Source: Hygrophila difformis
Taxonomy: Eukaryota > Streptophyta > Magnoliopsida > Lamiales > Acanthaceae
Direction of reading: 5' to 3'
NCBI GenBank assembly: GCA_030278955.1
Contig: JAOANR010000006.1
Span: forward strand, 26,109,763 to 26,173,762
DNA: 64,000 nt
The position numbers were made by a program, and so were the translations under genes. The notes below the pieces were generated by a model. It had not been told where the DNA came from. It was given only the letters and a program-made list of their open reading frames with translations, and did no database searches. This document shows, piece by piece, positions 10,008-20,872 of the stretch (within the stretch, counting starts at the first letter, position 1; the number at the start of each line of letters is the position of its first letter).

Positions 10008-11286
10008 AGCTGATTCCATCATTACGAGATTCAGGCACCTCAGAGAAAACCTAGAGGAGCTATCGAAGCATTTTGGACAGCTCGAGATCAATGCACGAGC
10101 AGCTGGCCAAATACAACAGAGCGATGTGGACATGGTCCGCAACAATATACGAACCTCCCATATAGCAATGACAGCACTATGGGAAACAGTATTAGAGCTA
10201 ATCAGGAAAGCGTCAGCTTCCCTGGTAAACAAAGAGAAATGTGCCCAAAAAGCTAAAGTGGTCACATATGAAGAAGCAGATTCAAGCACTGCTTCAAAGG
10301 AACCCTTGTCGGATACCGACAAAAATGTTGAGCAAGAGGAAAGTCACATTTCCGAAAACTCAAGTCAACCCACTGCCTCTGGGGTGAAAGAGGAAGAAAT
10401 TAACCTTAGGCCAATGACAGGCACCTCTAAGGTTAATTCAGACGAGAAGGTCCTATCTACTGCCTGGCTGGACTACCAAGGAAAATGGGAACAACTGGTT
10501 TCCAAAAAAGGAATTAACCCTAGCAAAACAGTAATCGAGACATCCGGGAGGTACAACAGGGTATGGATGCTCGAAGGATCGAAACCAGAAGAGGTTCGAA
10601 AGTGGTATGACTTTGGAGCATTAGCATCTGTTCATACTACATCACCAGGGTTTCCGGAAATTGAAAAACTTCCGGGATGGATAAGCAGTGCGGTGCACGA
10701 ATCATGGCAGAACAACCCGCACCTGCAAAGAGGAGATATTCTGGAGCTTAAGTTCATTTCAGCGGCACCAGAAATAGTCGGAAAAGGTTCTTATCCGGTC
10801 TTTCAATTTATTAAATTACAGAGACCTGATATGATTGCCTTCAACAGAGTTAAGTCTATGGATGAGAAGGCACCATTGGTATCTTCAATCAGCGAAGATG
10901 AAATCTCCACCCGACGAGCATGGGGATTCTGGGTCTGTCTCACCGAGATGGAAAAGGTTAAATATCCGTTTAAAATATTCTCAAACAATTTAAATGGATC
11001 ATTCCTGGTTAATTCTTTAACAGGGAAAAGTACAGAGTTCGCGGAAACCTCATTCGAAAAGAAGAGGTTACTCATCTGGGAAAACAAGTTGCCAGCAACC
11101 GAGTCTACCAGAAAAAAGGCATGCAACATGATGCATGTTGGCCAATGGGATAACCACATATGCCCATATTGTGCAGAACAGGAGAAACCCCTATTCGGTA
11201 CAAAGATCCGGGTAACCCAGAAAAAATCCGGACCCGAACAGGACAAAGGGAAAAAACGTCCAAAAAACTTTCACAAGCCAAAGTAA
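9994..11286 (+). CDS. Transactivator/inclusion-body-like protein of a caulimovirid
   Basis: Intact 430-aa ORF starting 14 bases before the polymerase stop. Its place after the polymerase and before the promoter is that of caulimovirus ORF VI, the translational transactivator that also forms inclusion bodies. The N-terminal 80 residues look coiled, followed by a Ser/Glu-rich linker. A compact region from about residue 150 contains PGWISSAVHESW and GDILELKFISAAPE. The C-terminus has a possible metal site (His and Cys in GQWDNHICPYCAEQ) and a Lys-rich tail suited to nucleic-acid binding. I assign it by position and general character rather than by a decisive motif. Confidence 0.65.
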   Translation: MEAFEADSIITRFRHLRENLEELSKHFGQLEINARAAGQIQQSDVDMVRNNIRTSHIAMTALWETVLELIRKASASLVNKEKCAQKAKVVTYEEADSSTASKEPLSDTDKNVEQEESHISENSSQPTASGVKEEEINLRPMTGTSKVNSDEKVLSTAWLDYQGKWEQLVSKKGINPSKTVIETSGRYNRVWMLEGSKPEEVRKWYDFGALASVHTTSPGFPEIEKLPGWISSAVHESWQNNPHLQRGDILELKFISAAPEIVGKGSYPVFQFIKLQRPDMIAFNRVKSMDEKAPLVSSISEDEISTRRAWGFWVCLTEMEKVKYPFKIFSNNLNGSFLVNSLTGKSTEFAETSFEKKRLLIWENKLPATESTRKKACNMMHVGQWDNHICPYCAEQEKPLFGTKIRVTQKKSGPEQDKGKKRPKNFHKPK

Positions 11287-11462
11287 GATTAGCTGGATGT
11301 AAAAGAAAGAGAGGTGTCGGCAACACTCATAATTAAAAGCCGACAAAGAAGGGCAGAGTAGCTGGCAGAAAGTGGCCGACAAGAGAAGGTGGAAAGTTGA
11401 CAAAAGCCACCTAACGCAATAATTCAAAAAAGGACAATAATGTAGCCGGTGGAAATTAAGGC

Positions 11463-11546
11463 CAAGTGACGAACGCAGTGACGTCACAAGGATTTAGAGG
11501 AAGATTGGAATCCGGGGCTGAAGTCCGCGGGCGCCTATAAATAAAG
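11463..11546 (+). promoter_or_regulatory. 35S-like pregenomic RNA promoter with as-1-like element
   Basis: Two TGACG boxes start at 11467 and 11479, 12 bases apart, which is the spacing of the as-1 element in the cauliflower mosaic virus 35S promoter. The second is part of the palindrome TGACGTCA. A TATA box, CTATAAATAAAG, lies at 11535-11546, about 50 bases further on, again as in 35S. Transcription would start near 11565. TGA-type bZIP factors bind as-1; activity here is inference. Confidence 0.8.
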
Positions 11547-11734
11547 GAGTTTGAAGCAGATGGAAGGCATCGAAAATTCCTCCCAACTCTTCAAAGTATT
11601 TGTAATATTTCTCTTTCTGCATATTTCCTTTCGAGTCTGTAAAAGTATGGGGTATTCCCCCAACAGTCTTGTATCCTCCATGAGGAACTAAGTGTCTGTC
11701 TTCTCCGTTAGGGGAAATTATGTTTAAATAATAT
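11547..11734 (+). other. Probable pararetroviral leader or terminal repeat region
   Basis: Sequence following the pregenomic promoter, pyrimidine-rich and without an ORF, ending where the foldback-related repeat begins near 11735. I find no tRNA-Met primer site here, so the genome circle does not appear to be complete on this side. Confidence 0.45.
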
Positions 11735-12345
11735 TTTTAATATTTCTTCAGTAAAATCCAGGCTTCCAAATATCCCAAATATCCCGATAATATAATTAAA
11801 ACCCTTTATTCATATCTTGATACGTCCTAAGGTAGGAAACGAAATAGGACTGTGCTGTTTGTTGCTGAAGGAGCCAAGAATCGGTGAACCATCGGTCGCG
11901 GCTGCGTGGTTGGAGGAAGTCCGTAAAATCCCGGAGCTTAGGAAACCCGGCAGCAAGGCGGTCAAAGCCAAGGTATGAAGTTTAGTGCTTAATTTAATTA
12001 TCGGAAGCATGATGGACTGATATTGGACTAATGATAATGAAGAAACTAAAATCTGGGGTCAAAATGAAATAAAGTAAAAGTTGGTAGGGTTAATTGAAGT
12101 TTGAAAAAGTCAAAATAGCCTAAATGGCCTTAATTTGGTCAAAGATGGTTTCTAATGGCCTAAAATTGGAAATTGATTTCATAATGGCCCAAATGTGGAA
12201 ATGGTGCCTTGTAATGGCCTAAAAAATTCATTTCCTCTTCCGGATATAATTAGCATATGTAGAGGATAAATTCGGTAATAGAATAGAAAAAGGATAGATT
12301 TGGCTTTTTTTAAACAAAAAGGATATATTTGGCCTTTTTTTCATT
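11735..12345. mobile_element. Half copy of a foldback MULE-like element
   Basis: Collinear with about 48899-49528 of the foldback element beside the MULE. Shared blocks include CGTCYTAAGGTAGGAAAC, GGTTGGAGGRAGTCCGTA and the terminal GGATRRATTTGGC. It ends in the same T-rich terminus directly where the satellite begins. The left arm is missing and the viral leader is joined in its place. Confidence 0.75.
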
Positions 12346-15300
12346 TTAATAACCTACATTAACGGAAAATTCAGAATTTGGAGCCCCCATGCAAAAGTTG
12401 TGCTTGTTTGAGCAAAAAATTGAAATTCGGTAGTGACCTTGCACATCGAGTGTTCTTTTCGTCGGGAAACCTATTTTTGGATTAGACGACCGTGTTGCAT
12501 GTTATGATTGGGAGTTATTAAACTCATTATGTGATTAAAGACGGTTCAAACAAAGAAATTTACCATTTTTGGGAAAAATTTGCATGAAAATGGACCACAA
12601 CGTATGAAAAAATTGAGTCGTGCAAAAATCTTGATATTGCGACTTGCATGAACAGTTACAACATAATTTTAATGACCTACATGAACTTAAAATTCTCAAT
12701 TTGGAGCCCATATGCAAAATTTGTGCTTGTTTGAGCAAAAAATTCAAAATTCGGTAGTGACCTTGCACATCGTGTGTTCTTTATGTCTAGCAACCTATTT
12801 TTAGATTAGAAGACCCTGTTGCATGTCATGATTAGGGGTTGTTAAACTCATTATGTGATTAAAGACGGTTCCAGAAAAGAATTTTACCCTTTTTGAACAA
12901 AATTTGCATGAAAATGGACCCAAAAAGATGAAAAAATTGAGTTGTGCAAAAATGTTGATATTGCGACTTGCATGAACAGTTACAACATAATTTTAACGAC
13001 CTTCATAAATTGGAAATTCTCATTTTGGAGCCCATATGCAAATGTTGTGCTTTTTTGAAAAAAAATTGAAATTCGATAGTAACCTTGGACATCGGGTGTT
13101 CTTTTTGTCGAGCAACCTATTTTTGGATTAGACGACCATGTTGCATGTCATGATTAGGGGTTGTTAAACTCATTATGTGATTATAGACGGTTCAAGCAAA
13201 GAATTTTACCGTTTTTGGACAAAATTTGCATGAAAATAGACCCAAAAAGATGAAAAAATTTAGTTGTGCAAAAATGTTGATATTGCGACTTGCATGAACA
13301 GTTACAACATAATTTTAATGACCTACGTGAACTAGAAATTCTGAATTTGGAGCCCATATGCAAAAGTTTTGCTTGTTTGAGCAAAAAATTGAAATTCGTT
13401 AGTGACCTTGCACATCGAGTGTTCTTTTTATCGGGAAACCTATTTTTGGATTAGACGACCGTGTTGTATGTTATGATTGGGAGTTATTAAACTCATTATG
13501 TGATTAAAGACGGTTCAAGCAAAGAAATTTACCATTTTTGGGCAAAATTTGCTTGAAAATGGACCTAAAAGTATGAAAAAATTGAGTCGTGCAAAAATCT
13601 TGATATTGCGACTTGCATGAACAGTTACAACATAATTTTAATGACCTACGTGAACTGAAAATTCTCAATTTGGAGCCATATGCAAAATTTGTGCTTGTTT
13701 GAGCAAAAAATTCAAAATTCGGTAGTGACCTTGCACATCGTGTGTTCTTTATGTCTAGCAACCTATTTTTAGATTAGAAGACCCCGTTGCATGTCATGAT
13801 TAGGGGTTGTTAAACTCATTATGTGATTAAAGACGGTTCCAGAAAAGAATTTTACCCTTTTTTAACAAAATTTGCATGAAAATGGACCCAAAAAGATGAA
13901 AAAATTGAGTTGTGCAAAAATGTTGATATTGCAACTTGCATGAACAGTTACAACATAATTTTAATGACCTACATGAATTGGAAATTCTGAATTTGGAGCC
14001 CATATGCAAATGTTGTGCTTTTTTGAACAAAAAATTGAAATTCGATAGTAACCTTGGACATCGGGTGTTCTTTTTCTCGAGCAACCTATTTTTGGATTAG
14101 ATGACCATGTTGCATGTCATGATTATGGGTTGTTAAACTCATTATGTGATTATAGACGGTTCAAGCAAAGAATTTTACCGTTTTTGGACAAAATTTGCAT
14201 GAAAATAGACACAAAAAGTTGAAAAAATTGAGTTGTGCAAAAATGTTGATATTGCGACTTGCATGAACAGTTACAACATAAATTTATTGACCTACATGAA
14301 CTGGAAATTCTGAATTTGGAGCCCATATGCAAATGTTGTGCTTGTTTGAACAAAAAATTGAAATTCGATAGTGACCTTGCAAATCGAGTGTTCGTTTTGT
14401 CGAGCAACCTATTTGTTGATTAGACGACCATGTTGCATGTCATGATTGGGGGGTCATTCAAGTCATTATGTGATTAAAGACGGTTCAAGGAAAGAATTTT
14501 ACCATTTTTGGGCAAAATTTGCAAAAAAATGGACCCAAAAATATGAAAATATTGAGTTGTGCAAAAATCTTGATAATGCTACTTGCATTACCAGTTACAA
14601 CATAATTTTAACGACCTACATGAACTGGAAATTCTGAATTTGGAGCCCATATGCAAAATTTGTGCTTGTTTGAGCAAAAAATTCAAAATTCGGTAGTGAC
14701 CTTGCACATCGTGTGTTCTTTTTGTCTAGCAACCTATTTTTAGATTAGACGACCCTGTTGCATGTCATGATTAGGGGTTGTTAAACTCATTATGTGATTA
14801 AAGACGGTCCAAGAAAAGAATTTTACCCTTTTTGAACAAAATTTGCATGAAAATGGACCCAAAAAGATGAAAAAATTGAGTTGTGCAAAAATGTTGATAT
14901 TGCGACTTGCATGAACAGTTACAACATAATTTTAATGACCTACATGAACTGGAAATTCTGAATTTGGAGCCCATATGCAAATGTTGTGCTTGTTTGAGCA
15001 AAAAAATGAAATTCGATAGTGACCTTGCACATCGAGTGTTCTTTTTGTCGAGCAACCTATTTGTTGAATAGACGACCATGTTGCATGTCATGATTGGGGG
15101 TCATTCGAGTCATTATGCTATTAAAGACGATTCAAGGAAAGAATTTTACCATTTTTGGGCAAAATTTGCAAGAAAATGGACCCAAAAATATGAAAATATT
15201 GAGTTGTGCAAAAATCTTGATAATGCTACTTGCATTACCAGTTACAACATAATTTTAATTACCTACATGACTGGAAATTCTGAATTTGGAGCCCATATGC

Positions 15301-18207
15301 AAAGTTGTGCTTGTTTAAGCAAAAAAATGAAATTCGGTAGTGACCTTGCACATCGAGTTTTCTTTTTGTCGAGAAACTTATTTTTGGATTAGACGGCCAT
15401 GTTGGATATCATGATTGGGGGTTATTAAACTCATTATGTGGTTAAAGACGGTTCAAGCAAAGAAATTTACCATTTTTGGGCAAAATTTGCATGAAAATGG
15501 ACCTAAATGTATGAATAAATTGAGTCGTGCAAAAATCTTGATATTTCGACTTGCATGAACAGTTACAACATAATTTTAATGACCTACATGAACTGAAAAT
15601 TCTCAATTTGGAGCCCATATGCAAAAGTTGTGCTTGTTTGAGCAAAAAATTAAAATTTGGTAGTGACCTTGCACAACGAGTGTTCTTTTTGTTGAGCAAC
15701 CTATTTTTGGATTAGAAGACCATGTTGCATGCCATGATTAAGGGTTGTTAAACTCATTATGTGATTAAAGACGGTTCAAGCAAAGAATTTTACCCTTTTT
15801 GGACAAAATTTGCATGAAAATGGACCCAAAAAGATGAAAAAATTGAGTTGTGCAAAAATGTTGATATTTCGACTTGCATGAACAGTTAAAACATAATTTT
15901 AATGACCTACATGAACTGGAAATTCTGAATTTGGAGCCCATATGCAAATGTTGTGCTTGTTTGAGCCCATATGCAATTGAAATTCTGAATTTTAGTGACC
16001 TTGCACATCGAGTGTTCTATTTGTCGAGCAACCTATTTTTGGATTAGACGACCATGTTGGATGTCATGATTGGGGGTTATTCGACTCATTATGTAATTAA
16101 AGACTGTTCAAGCAAAGAATTTTACTATTTTTTGGCAAAATTTGCAAGAAAACAGACCCAAAACTATGAAAAAATTGAGTTGTGCAAAAATCTTGATAAT
16201 GCGACTTGCATGACCAGTTACAACATAATTTTAATGACCTACATGAACGGAAAATTCAGAATTTGGAGCCCCTATGCAAAAGTTGTGCTTGTTTGAGCAA
16301 AAAATTGAAATTCGGTAGTGACCTTGCACATCGAGTGTTCTTTTTGTTGGGAAACCTATTTTTGGATTAGACGACCGTGTTGCATGTTATGATTGGGAGT
16401 TATTAAACTCATTATGTGATTAAAGACGGTTCAAGCAAAGAAATTTACCATTTTTGGGCAAAATTTGCATGAAAATGGACCACAAAGTATGAAAAAATTG
16501 AGTCGTGCAAAAATCTTGATATTGCGACTTGCATGAACAGTTACAACATAATTTTAATGACCTACATGAACTGGAAATTCTGAATTTGGAGCCCATATGC
16601 AAATGTTGTGCTTGTTTGAACAAAAAATTGAAATTCGATAGTGACCTTGCAAATCGAGTGTTCGTTTTGTCGAGCAACCTATTTGTTGATTAGACGACCA
16701 TGTTGCATGTCATGATTGGGGGGTCATTCAAGTGATTATGTGATTAAAGACGGTTCAAGGAAAGAATTTTACCATTTTTAGGCAAAATTTGCAAAAAATG
16801 GACCCAAAAATATGAAAATATTGAGTTGTGCAAAAATCTTGATAATGATACTTGCATTACCAGTTACAACATAATTTTAACGACCTACATGAACTGGAAA
16901 TTCTGAATTTGGAGCCCATATGCAAAAGTTATGCTTGTTTGAGCAAAAAATTGAAATTCGTTAGTGACCTTGCACATCGAGTGTTCTTTTTGTCGGGAAA
17001 CCTATTTTTGGATTAGACGACCGTGTTGCATGTTATGATTGGGAGTTATTAAACTCATTATGTGATTAAAGACGGTTCAAGCAAAGAAATTTACCATTTT
17101 TGGGCAAAATTTGCTTGAAAATGGACCTAAAAGTATGAAAAAATTGAGTCGTGCAAAAATCTTGATATTGCGACTTGCATGAACAGTTACAATATGATTT
17201 TAATGACCTACGTGAACTGAAAATTCTCAATTTGGAGCCATATGCAAAATTTGTGCTTGTTTGAGCAAAGAATTCAAAATTCGGTAGTGACCTTGCACAT
17301 CGAGTGTTCTTTTTGTCTAGCAACCTATTTTTAGATTAGACGACCCTGTTGCATGTCATGATTAGGGGTTGTTAAACTTATTATGTGATTAAAGTGGGTT
17401 CAAGAAAAGAATTTTACCCTTTTTGAACAAAATTTGCATGAAAATGGACCCAAAAAGATGAAAAAATTGAGTTGTGCAAAAATGTTGATATTTCGACTTG
17501 CATGAACAGTTAAAACATAATTTTAATGACCTACATGAACTGGAAATTCTGAATTTGGAGCCCATATGCAAATGTTGTGCTTGTTTGAGCCCATATGCAA
17601 TTGAAATTCTGAATTTTAGTGACCTTGCACATCGAGTGTTCTATTTGTCGAGCAACCTATTTTTGGATTAGACGACCATGTTGGATGTCATGATTGGGGG
17701 TTATTCGACTCATTATGTAATTAAAGACTGTTCAAGCAAAGAATTTTACTATTTTTTGGCAAAATTTGCAAGAAAACAGACCCAAAACTATGAAAAAATT
17801 GAGTTGTGCAAAAATCTTGATAATGCGACTTGCATGACCAGTTACAACATAATTTTAATGACCTACATGAACGGAAAATTCAGAATTTGGAGCCCCTATG
17901 CAAAAGTTGTGCTTGTTTGAGCAAAAAATTGAAATTCGGTAGTGACCTTGCACATCGAGTGTTCTTTTTGTCGGGAAACCTATTTTTGGATTAGACGACC
18001 GTGTTGGATGTTATGATTGGGAGTTATTAAACTCATTATGTGATTAAAGACGGTTCAAGCAAAGAAATTTACCATTTTTGGGCAAAATTTGCATGAAAAT
18101 GGACCACAAAGTATGAAAAAATTGAGTCGTGCAAAAATCTTGATATTGCGACTTGCAATGAACAGTTACAACATAATTTTAATGACCTACATGAACTGGA
18201 AATTCTG
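12346..18207. repeat. Tandem satellite array, 323-bp monomer, about 18 copies
   Basis: The phrase TTTGGAGCCC recurs about every 323 bases from 12376 onward, with about 18 repeats before the gap at 18208. Each monomer also carries TTGCATGWYATGATTRGGGG, a conserved GTGATTAAAGACGGTTC and the phrase ACAGTTACAACATAATTTTA. Copies diverge by several per cent. Two copies (near 15960 and 17585) share an internal duplication of GAGCCCATATGCAA, revealing a longer repeat of about 1624 bp (five monomers). Open frames of 60-104 aa within it follow from monomer conservation and I do not treat them as genes. Confidence 0.95.
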
Positions 18208-18707
18208 NNNNNNNNNNNNNNNNNNNNNNNNNNNNNNNNNNNNNNNNNNNNNNNNNNNNNNNNNNNNNNNNNNNNNNNNNNNNNNNNNNNNNNNNNNNNN
18301 NNNNNNNNNNNNNNNNNNNNNNNNNNNNNNNNNNNNNNNNNNNNNNNNNNNNNNNNNNNNNNNNNNNNNNNNNNNNNNNNNNNNNNNNNNNNNNNNNNNN
18401 NNNNNNNNNNNNNNNNNNNNNNNNNNNNNNNNNNNNNNNNNNNNNNNNNNNNNNNNNNNNNNNNNNNNNNNNNNNNNNNNNNNNNNNNNNNNNNNNNNNN
18501 NNNNNNNNNNNNNNNNNNNNNNNNNNNNNNNNNNNNNNNNNNNNNNNNNNNNNNNNNNNNNNNNNNNNNNNNNNNNNNNNNNNNNNNNNNNNNNNNNNNN
18601 NNNNNNNNNNNNNNNNNNNNNNNNNNNNNNNNNNNNNNNNNNNNNNNNNNNNNNNNNNNNNNNNNNNNNNNNNNNNNNNNNNNNNNNNNNNNNNNNNNNN
18701 NNNNNNN
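18208..18707. other. Assembly gap (500 N)
   Basis: Exactly 500 N at the end of the satellite array, so the array's true length is unknown. Confidence 0.99.
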
Positions 18708-18869
18708 GAACAGCGTCCTTGATGCATTCCTCCGGCATGATTTTGTGTTTCTGGCCTTCTTCTCCCATTAGCAGATGTTTACAGAGTGTTTTTGTTCGAA
18801 AATATGAGTCTGTATGATGAAGAATGACGAAGAACAGCCTTTAAAACCGAATTCGGGAGGTTAGAAAAC

Positions 18870-19215
18870 TGCCCAACCGCGACTGTGGCGCCTAATGTGG
18901 CGCTCGGAAGAGGTTTCAGGCGCCACCAAGTAGCTGCGGCGCATAACGACGATTTTCCAAATTTTCAATTGCGGCGCTCGGAGTCCAATTTAGGCGCCGC
19001 CAAGCACGTGCGGCGCATTCTGACAGTTTCTCCATTTTGACCTGCGGCGCATTTTTCGGTGCTCCGGAGCAGTTTTAGGCGCCACCCAGCTTATGCGGCG
19101 CATCCTGAAGCTTCTTCCATCCGAAATTTTCCAAAGTGTTGATGCGGCGCCTGCTATGGCGCTCAGAGCTCGATTTGGGCGCCGACATGCCTATGTGGCG
19201 CATTCTGGGCACAGT
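18870..19215. repeat. GC-rich minisatellite with GGCGCC and GCGGCGC motifs
   Basis: Four imperfect units of about 70-110 bp, each following the pattern TGCGGCGC...GGCGCYC...TTTAGGCGCCRCC...TGCGGCGCAT. It is strikingly CpG-rich in an AT-rich neighbourhood. It lies between the second gap and the truncated Copia end. I cannot tell whether it belongs to a transposon. Confidence 0.75.
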
Positions 19216-19508
19216 CCAGTGTTGAAAAATCCGAATTTGACATCTTTTGTCCTCCGAACATCTTCTTTCTTCATTTTAGTGCCTGAAACATCATTGCAAT
19301 GTATTAGAATTGCCAAAGTCTTATTAAAAAGCATAAAACAAGGTAAATTGAACTCAAATAAGCGCAATTTAAGCAGTCTTATTAATATTTACAAAACACA
19401 TGAAATGTGCATTAAAAAGCAGTAAAATAGGATCGCATGCATGCAATTTAGGTCCATTTTATCATAATTTAAGCACATTTAAATGTGGTTTCACATGGTG
19501 CATCACAG
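19216..19508. other. Stretch with no gene seen
   Basis: AT-rich sequence between the minisatellite and the Copia remnant. A 110-aa open frame runs through it from 19093, but it is built partly from the repeat units and shows no domain. Confidence 0.5.
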
Positions 19509-19716
19509 GGCACAAAATGAGATGTATAATGGTAAGTCGAAACATATCCGTCGTCGACATCATACCGTTAAGCAATTGATTTCTAGTGGGGTGATTTCTC
19601 TAACTTATGTGAAGTCTGGAGATAACCTAGCGGATCCGTTAACAAAAGCTGTCAACAGAGATCAATTTTGCAAATTGCGAGAGGAAATGGGGTTAAAACC
19701 CACACCTGAAGAATGA
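19509..19716 (+). pseudogene. Copia pol C-terminal fragment (RNase H)
   Basis: About 68 codons of the Copia RNase H C-terminus, with the KSKHIRRRHH motif and an ADPLTK motif near the end, stopping at 19716. The upstream join occurs in the middle of the RNase H domain. It cannot function alone. Confidence 0.85.
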
Positions 19717-20603
19717 TTACATTGGTAACCAAACCATGATGCGTGAAGATCCCGCAAACTTGGTTCAAAGGGACAACTAAGATGTATGATTTCAAATGTG
19801 AAAACACTTTTGAAGAATAATCTTCATCCTTTCCCTCAGAAGCAATGATGAAGTGTTTGATGCCTGTCTGTGGTAGAGGTTGAGTTTAATGACTCTTAAT
19901 GATTCTGGAACTGTGTGTTCATATAAGTATGACAGGATACTTGATCGAATCACCTATATAAGTAGAAGTGTGGCCGCTTCAGTAAAGACTTATGAATCCA
20001 AAGGGGGTTTCCATGGCCTGGAATGGAACCAAACGTGAGAACGGGCAAAGAGCCTGAAAAGTTACTGATTCTTTATTATTGGTCTAGTATACGATGTGGG
20101 GGATAGTTCAAGAGTAAAATCACTACTCCGCCTGTATACTCGATAATATTGATATGGTTTAAGTTCAAAGCCAAAAACTACTTAGACCCGTGCAGTAACC
20201 TTTCTTTAAAGAAGGAGTCGGGGCATTTGCATTTGCATTGCATTCACTACTGCTGTTATTTCCACTCATGTGGGGGATTGTTGGAAAAGGGGGGTTTTGA
20301 GCTCCTTTTTGCGTAATGACGATATTTAATTTGGTTAATTAAATAGCGTATACGAATTCTACATTTCGCGTAGATTGTCGTAGTGTATTTATTTTCTCAA
20401 AACCATTGTCGGGTGAGTGAGAAATAAGTGGTCGAAGTGGGTCATTGAGTGCGGCTAGCGTTTGTTTGAATGGTTGTTAAAAAGTGGTTAAAGGTGGCGC
20501 GTCCCACATTGCTTAAACAGTGGGAGTAGAATTAGTTTATATTGTTCTGCGTGTTAGAATCAATTAAACTAATGCAGGTTGGTCAAGTGCGGGGAAGCCC
20601 ACA

Positions 20604-20655
20604 CGCGCGCGCCCGTCCCGTCCCGTCCCGTCCCGAGCCGAGCCGAGCCGAGCCG
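20604..20655. repeat. Adjacent pentanucleotide microsatellites
   Basis: A short CG run leads into about four CGTCC units, then directly into about four GAGCC units. It lies within the putative Copia LTR. Confidence 0.9.
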
Positions 20656-20872
20656 TCGCCCGTGCCCTTGGACTTGGATCTTGGATCTTGGTAATTGAGC
20701 TTTAGGTGGGCTTTGGGCCTATCTAATTTTTTAGACAAAGTTTATTTGTCGGGCTCATGCCAAGTTGAAGCCCACTTTGATTTCAACAGTTGTTGAAAAC
20801 CATTTGAATTCCAGTTGAAACCGCCCCATCAATACTCGTCGGCGGTTTTACTGTAGCCGTTCATTTCTTACA

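Larger units (their letters stand above)
7177..11740 (+). mobile_element. Endogenous pararetrovirus (Caulimoviridae), cavemo-/solendovirus-like, 5' end in gap
   Basis: Three consecutive plus-strand ORFs overlap by 4 and 14 bases in the order movement protein, protease-reverse transcriptase-RNase H, transactivator-like. They are followed by a 35S-like promoter. Separate polymerase and a downstream transactivator ORF, with the movement protein directly upstream of the polymerase, fit the cavemovirus/solendovirus plan, in which a coat-movement polyprotein comes first; the coat part would fall in the gap. There is no integrase, as expected for a virus that integrates passively. The visible frames are open, suggesting a fairly recent insertion. 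Placement within the family is inference. Confidence 0.85.
19509..20870 (+). mobile_element. Ty1/Copia element, 3' end (5' truncated)
   Basis: From 19509 to 19716 the frame encodes the C-terminus of Copia RNase H (MYNGKSKHIRRRHHTV, then SGDNLADPLTKAVNR). A 560-base untranslated stretch follows. It ends in a purine-rich tract (TGTGGGGGAT, 20270-20278) and a probable LTR start, TGTTGGAAAAGG, at 20279. The LTR end near 20870 is uncertain. Everything 5' of the last 70 residues of pol is missing. A related but longer element lies at 58811-61411. Confidence 0.8.

Noticed and set aside
13181..17920. Satellite ORFs of 60-104 aa as genes
   Set aside because: They repeat with the 323-bp monomer, differ in start and end with each copy, and cannot be read through. 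They follow from repeat conservation.
12346..18207. CRISPR-like array
   Set aside because: The repeat unit is 323 bp and continuous, without short repeats and unique spacers, and the DNA is plant nuclear.
18089..18817. ORFs of 182-242 aa around 18200-18800
   Set aside because: They consist mostly of N and have no readable protein.
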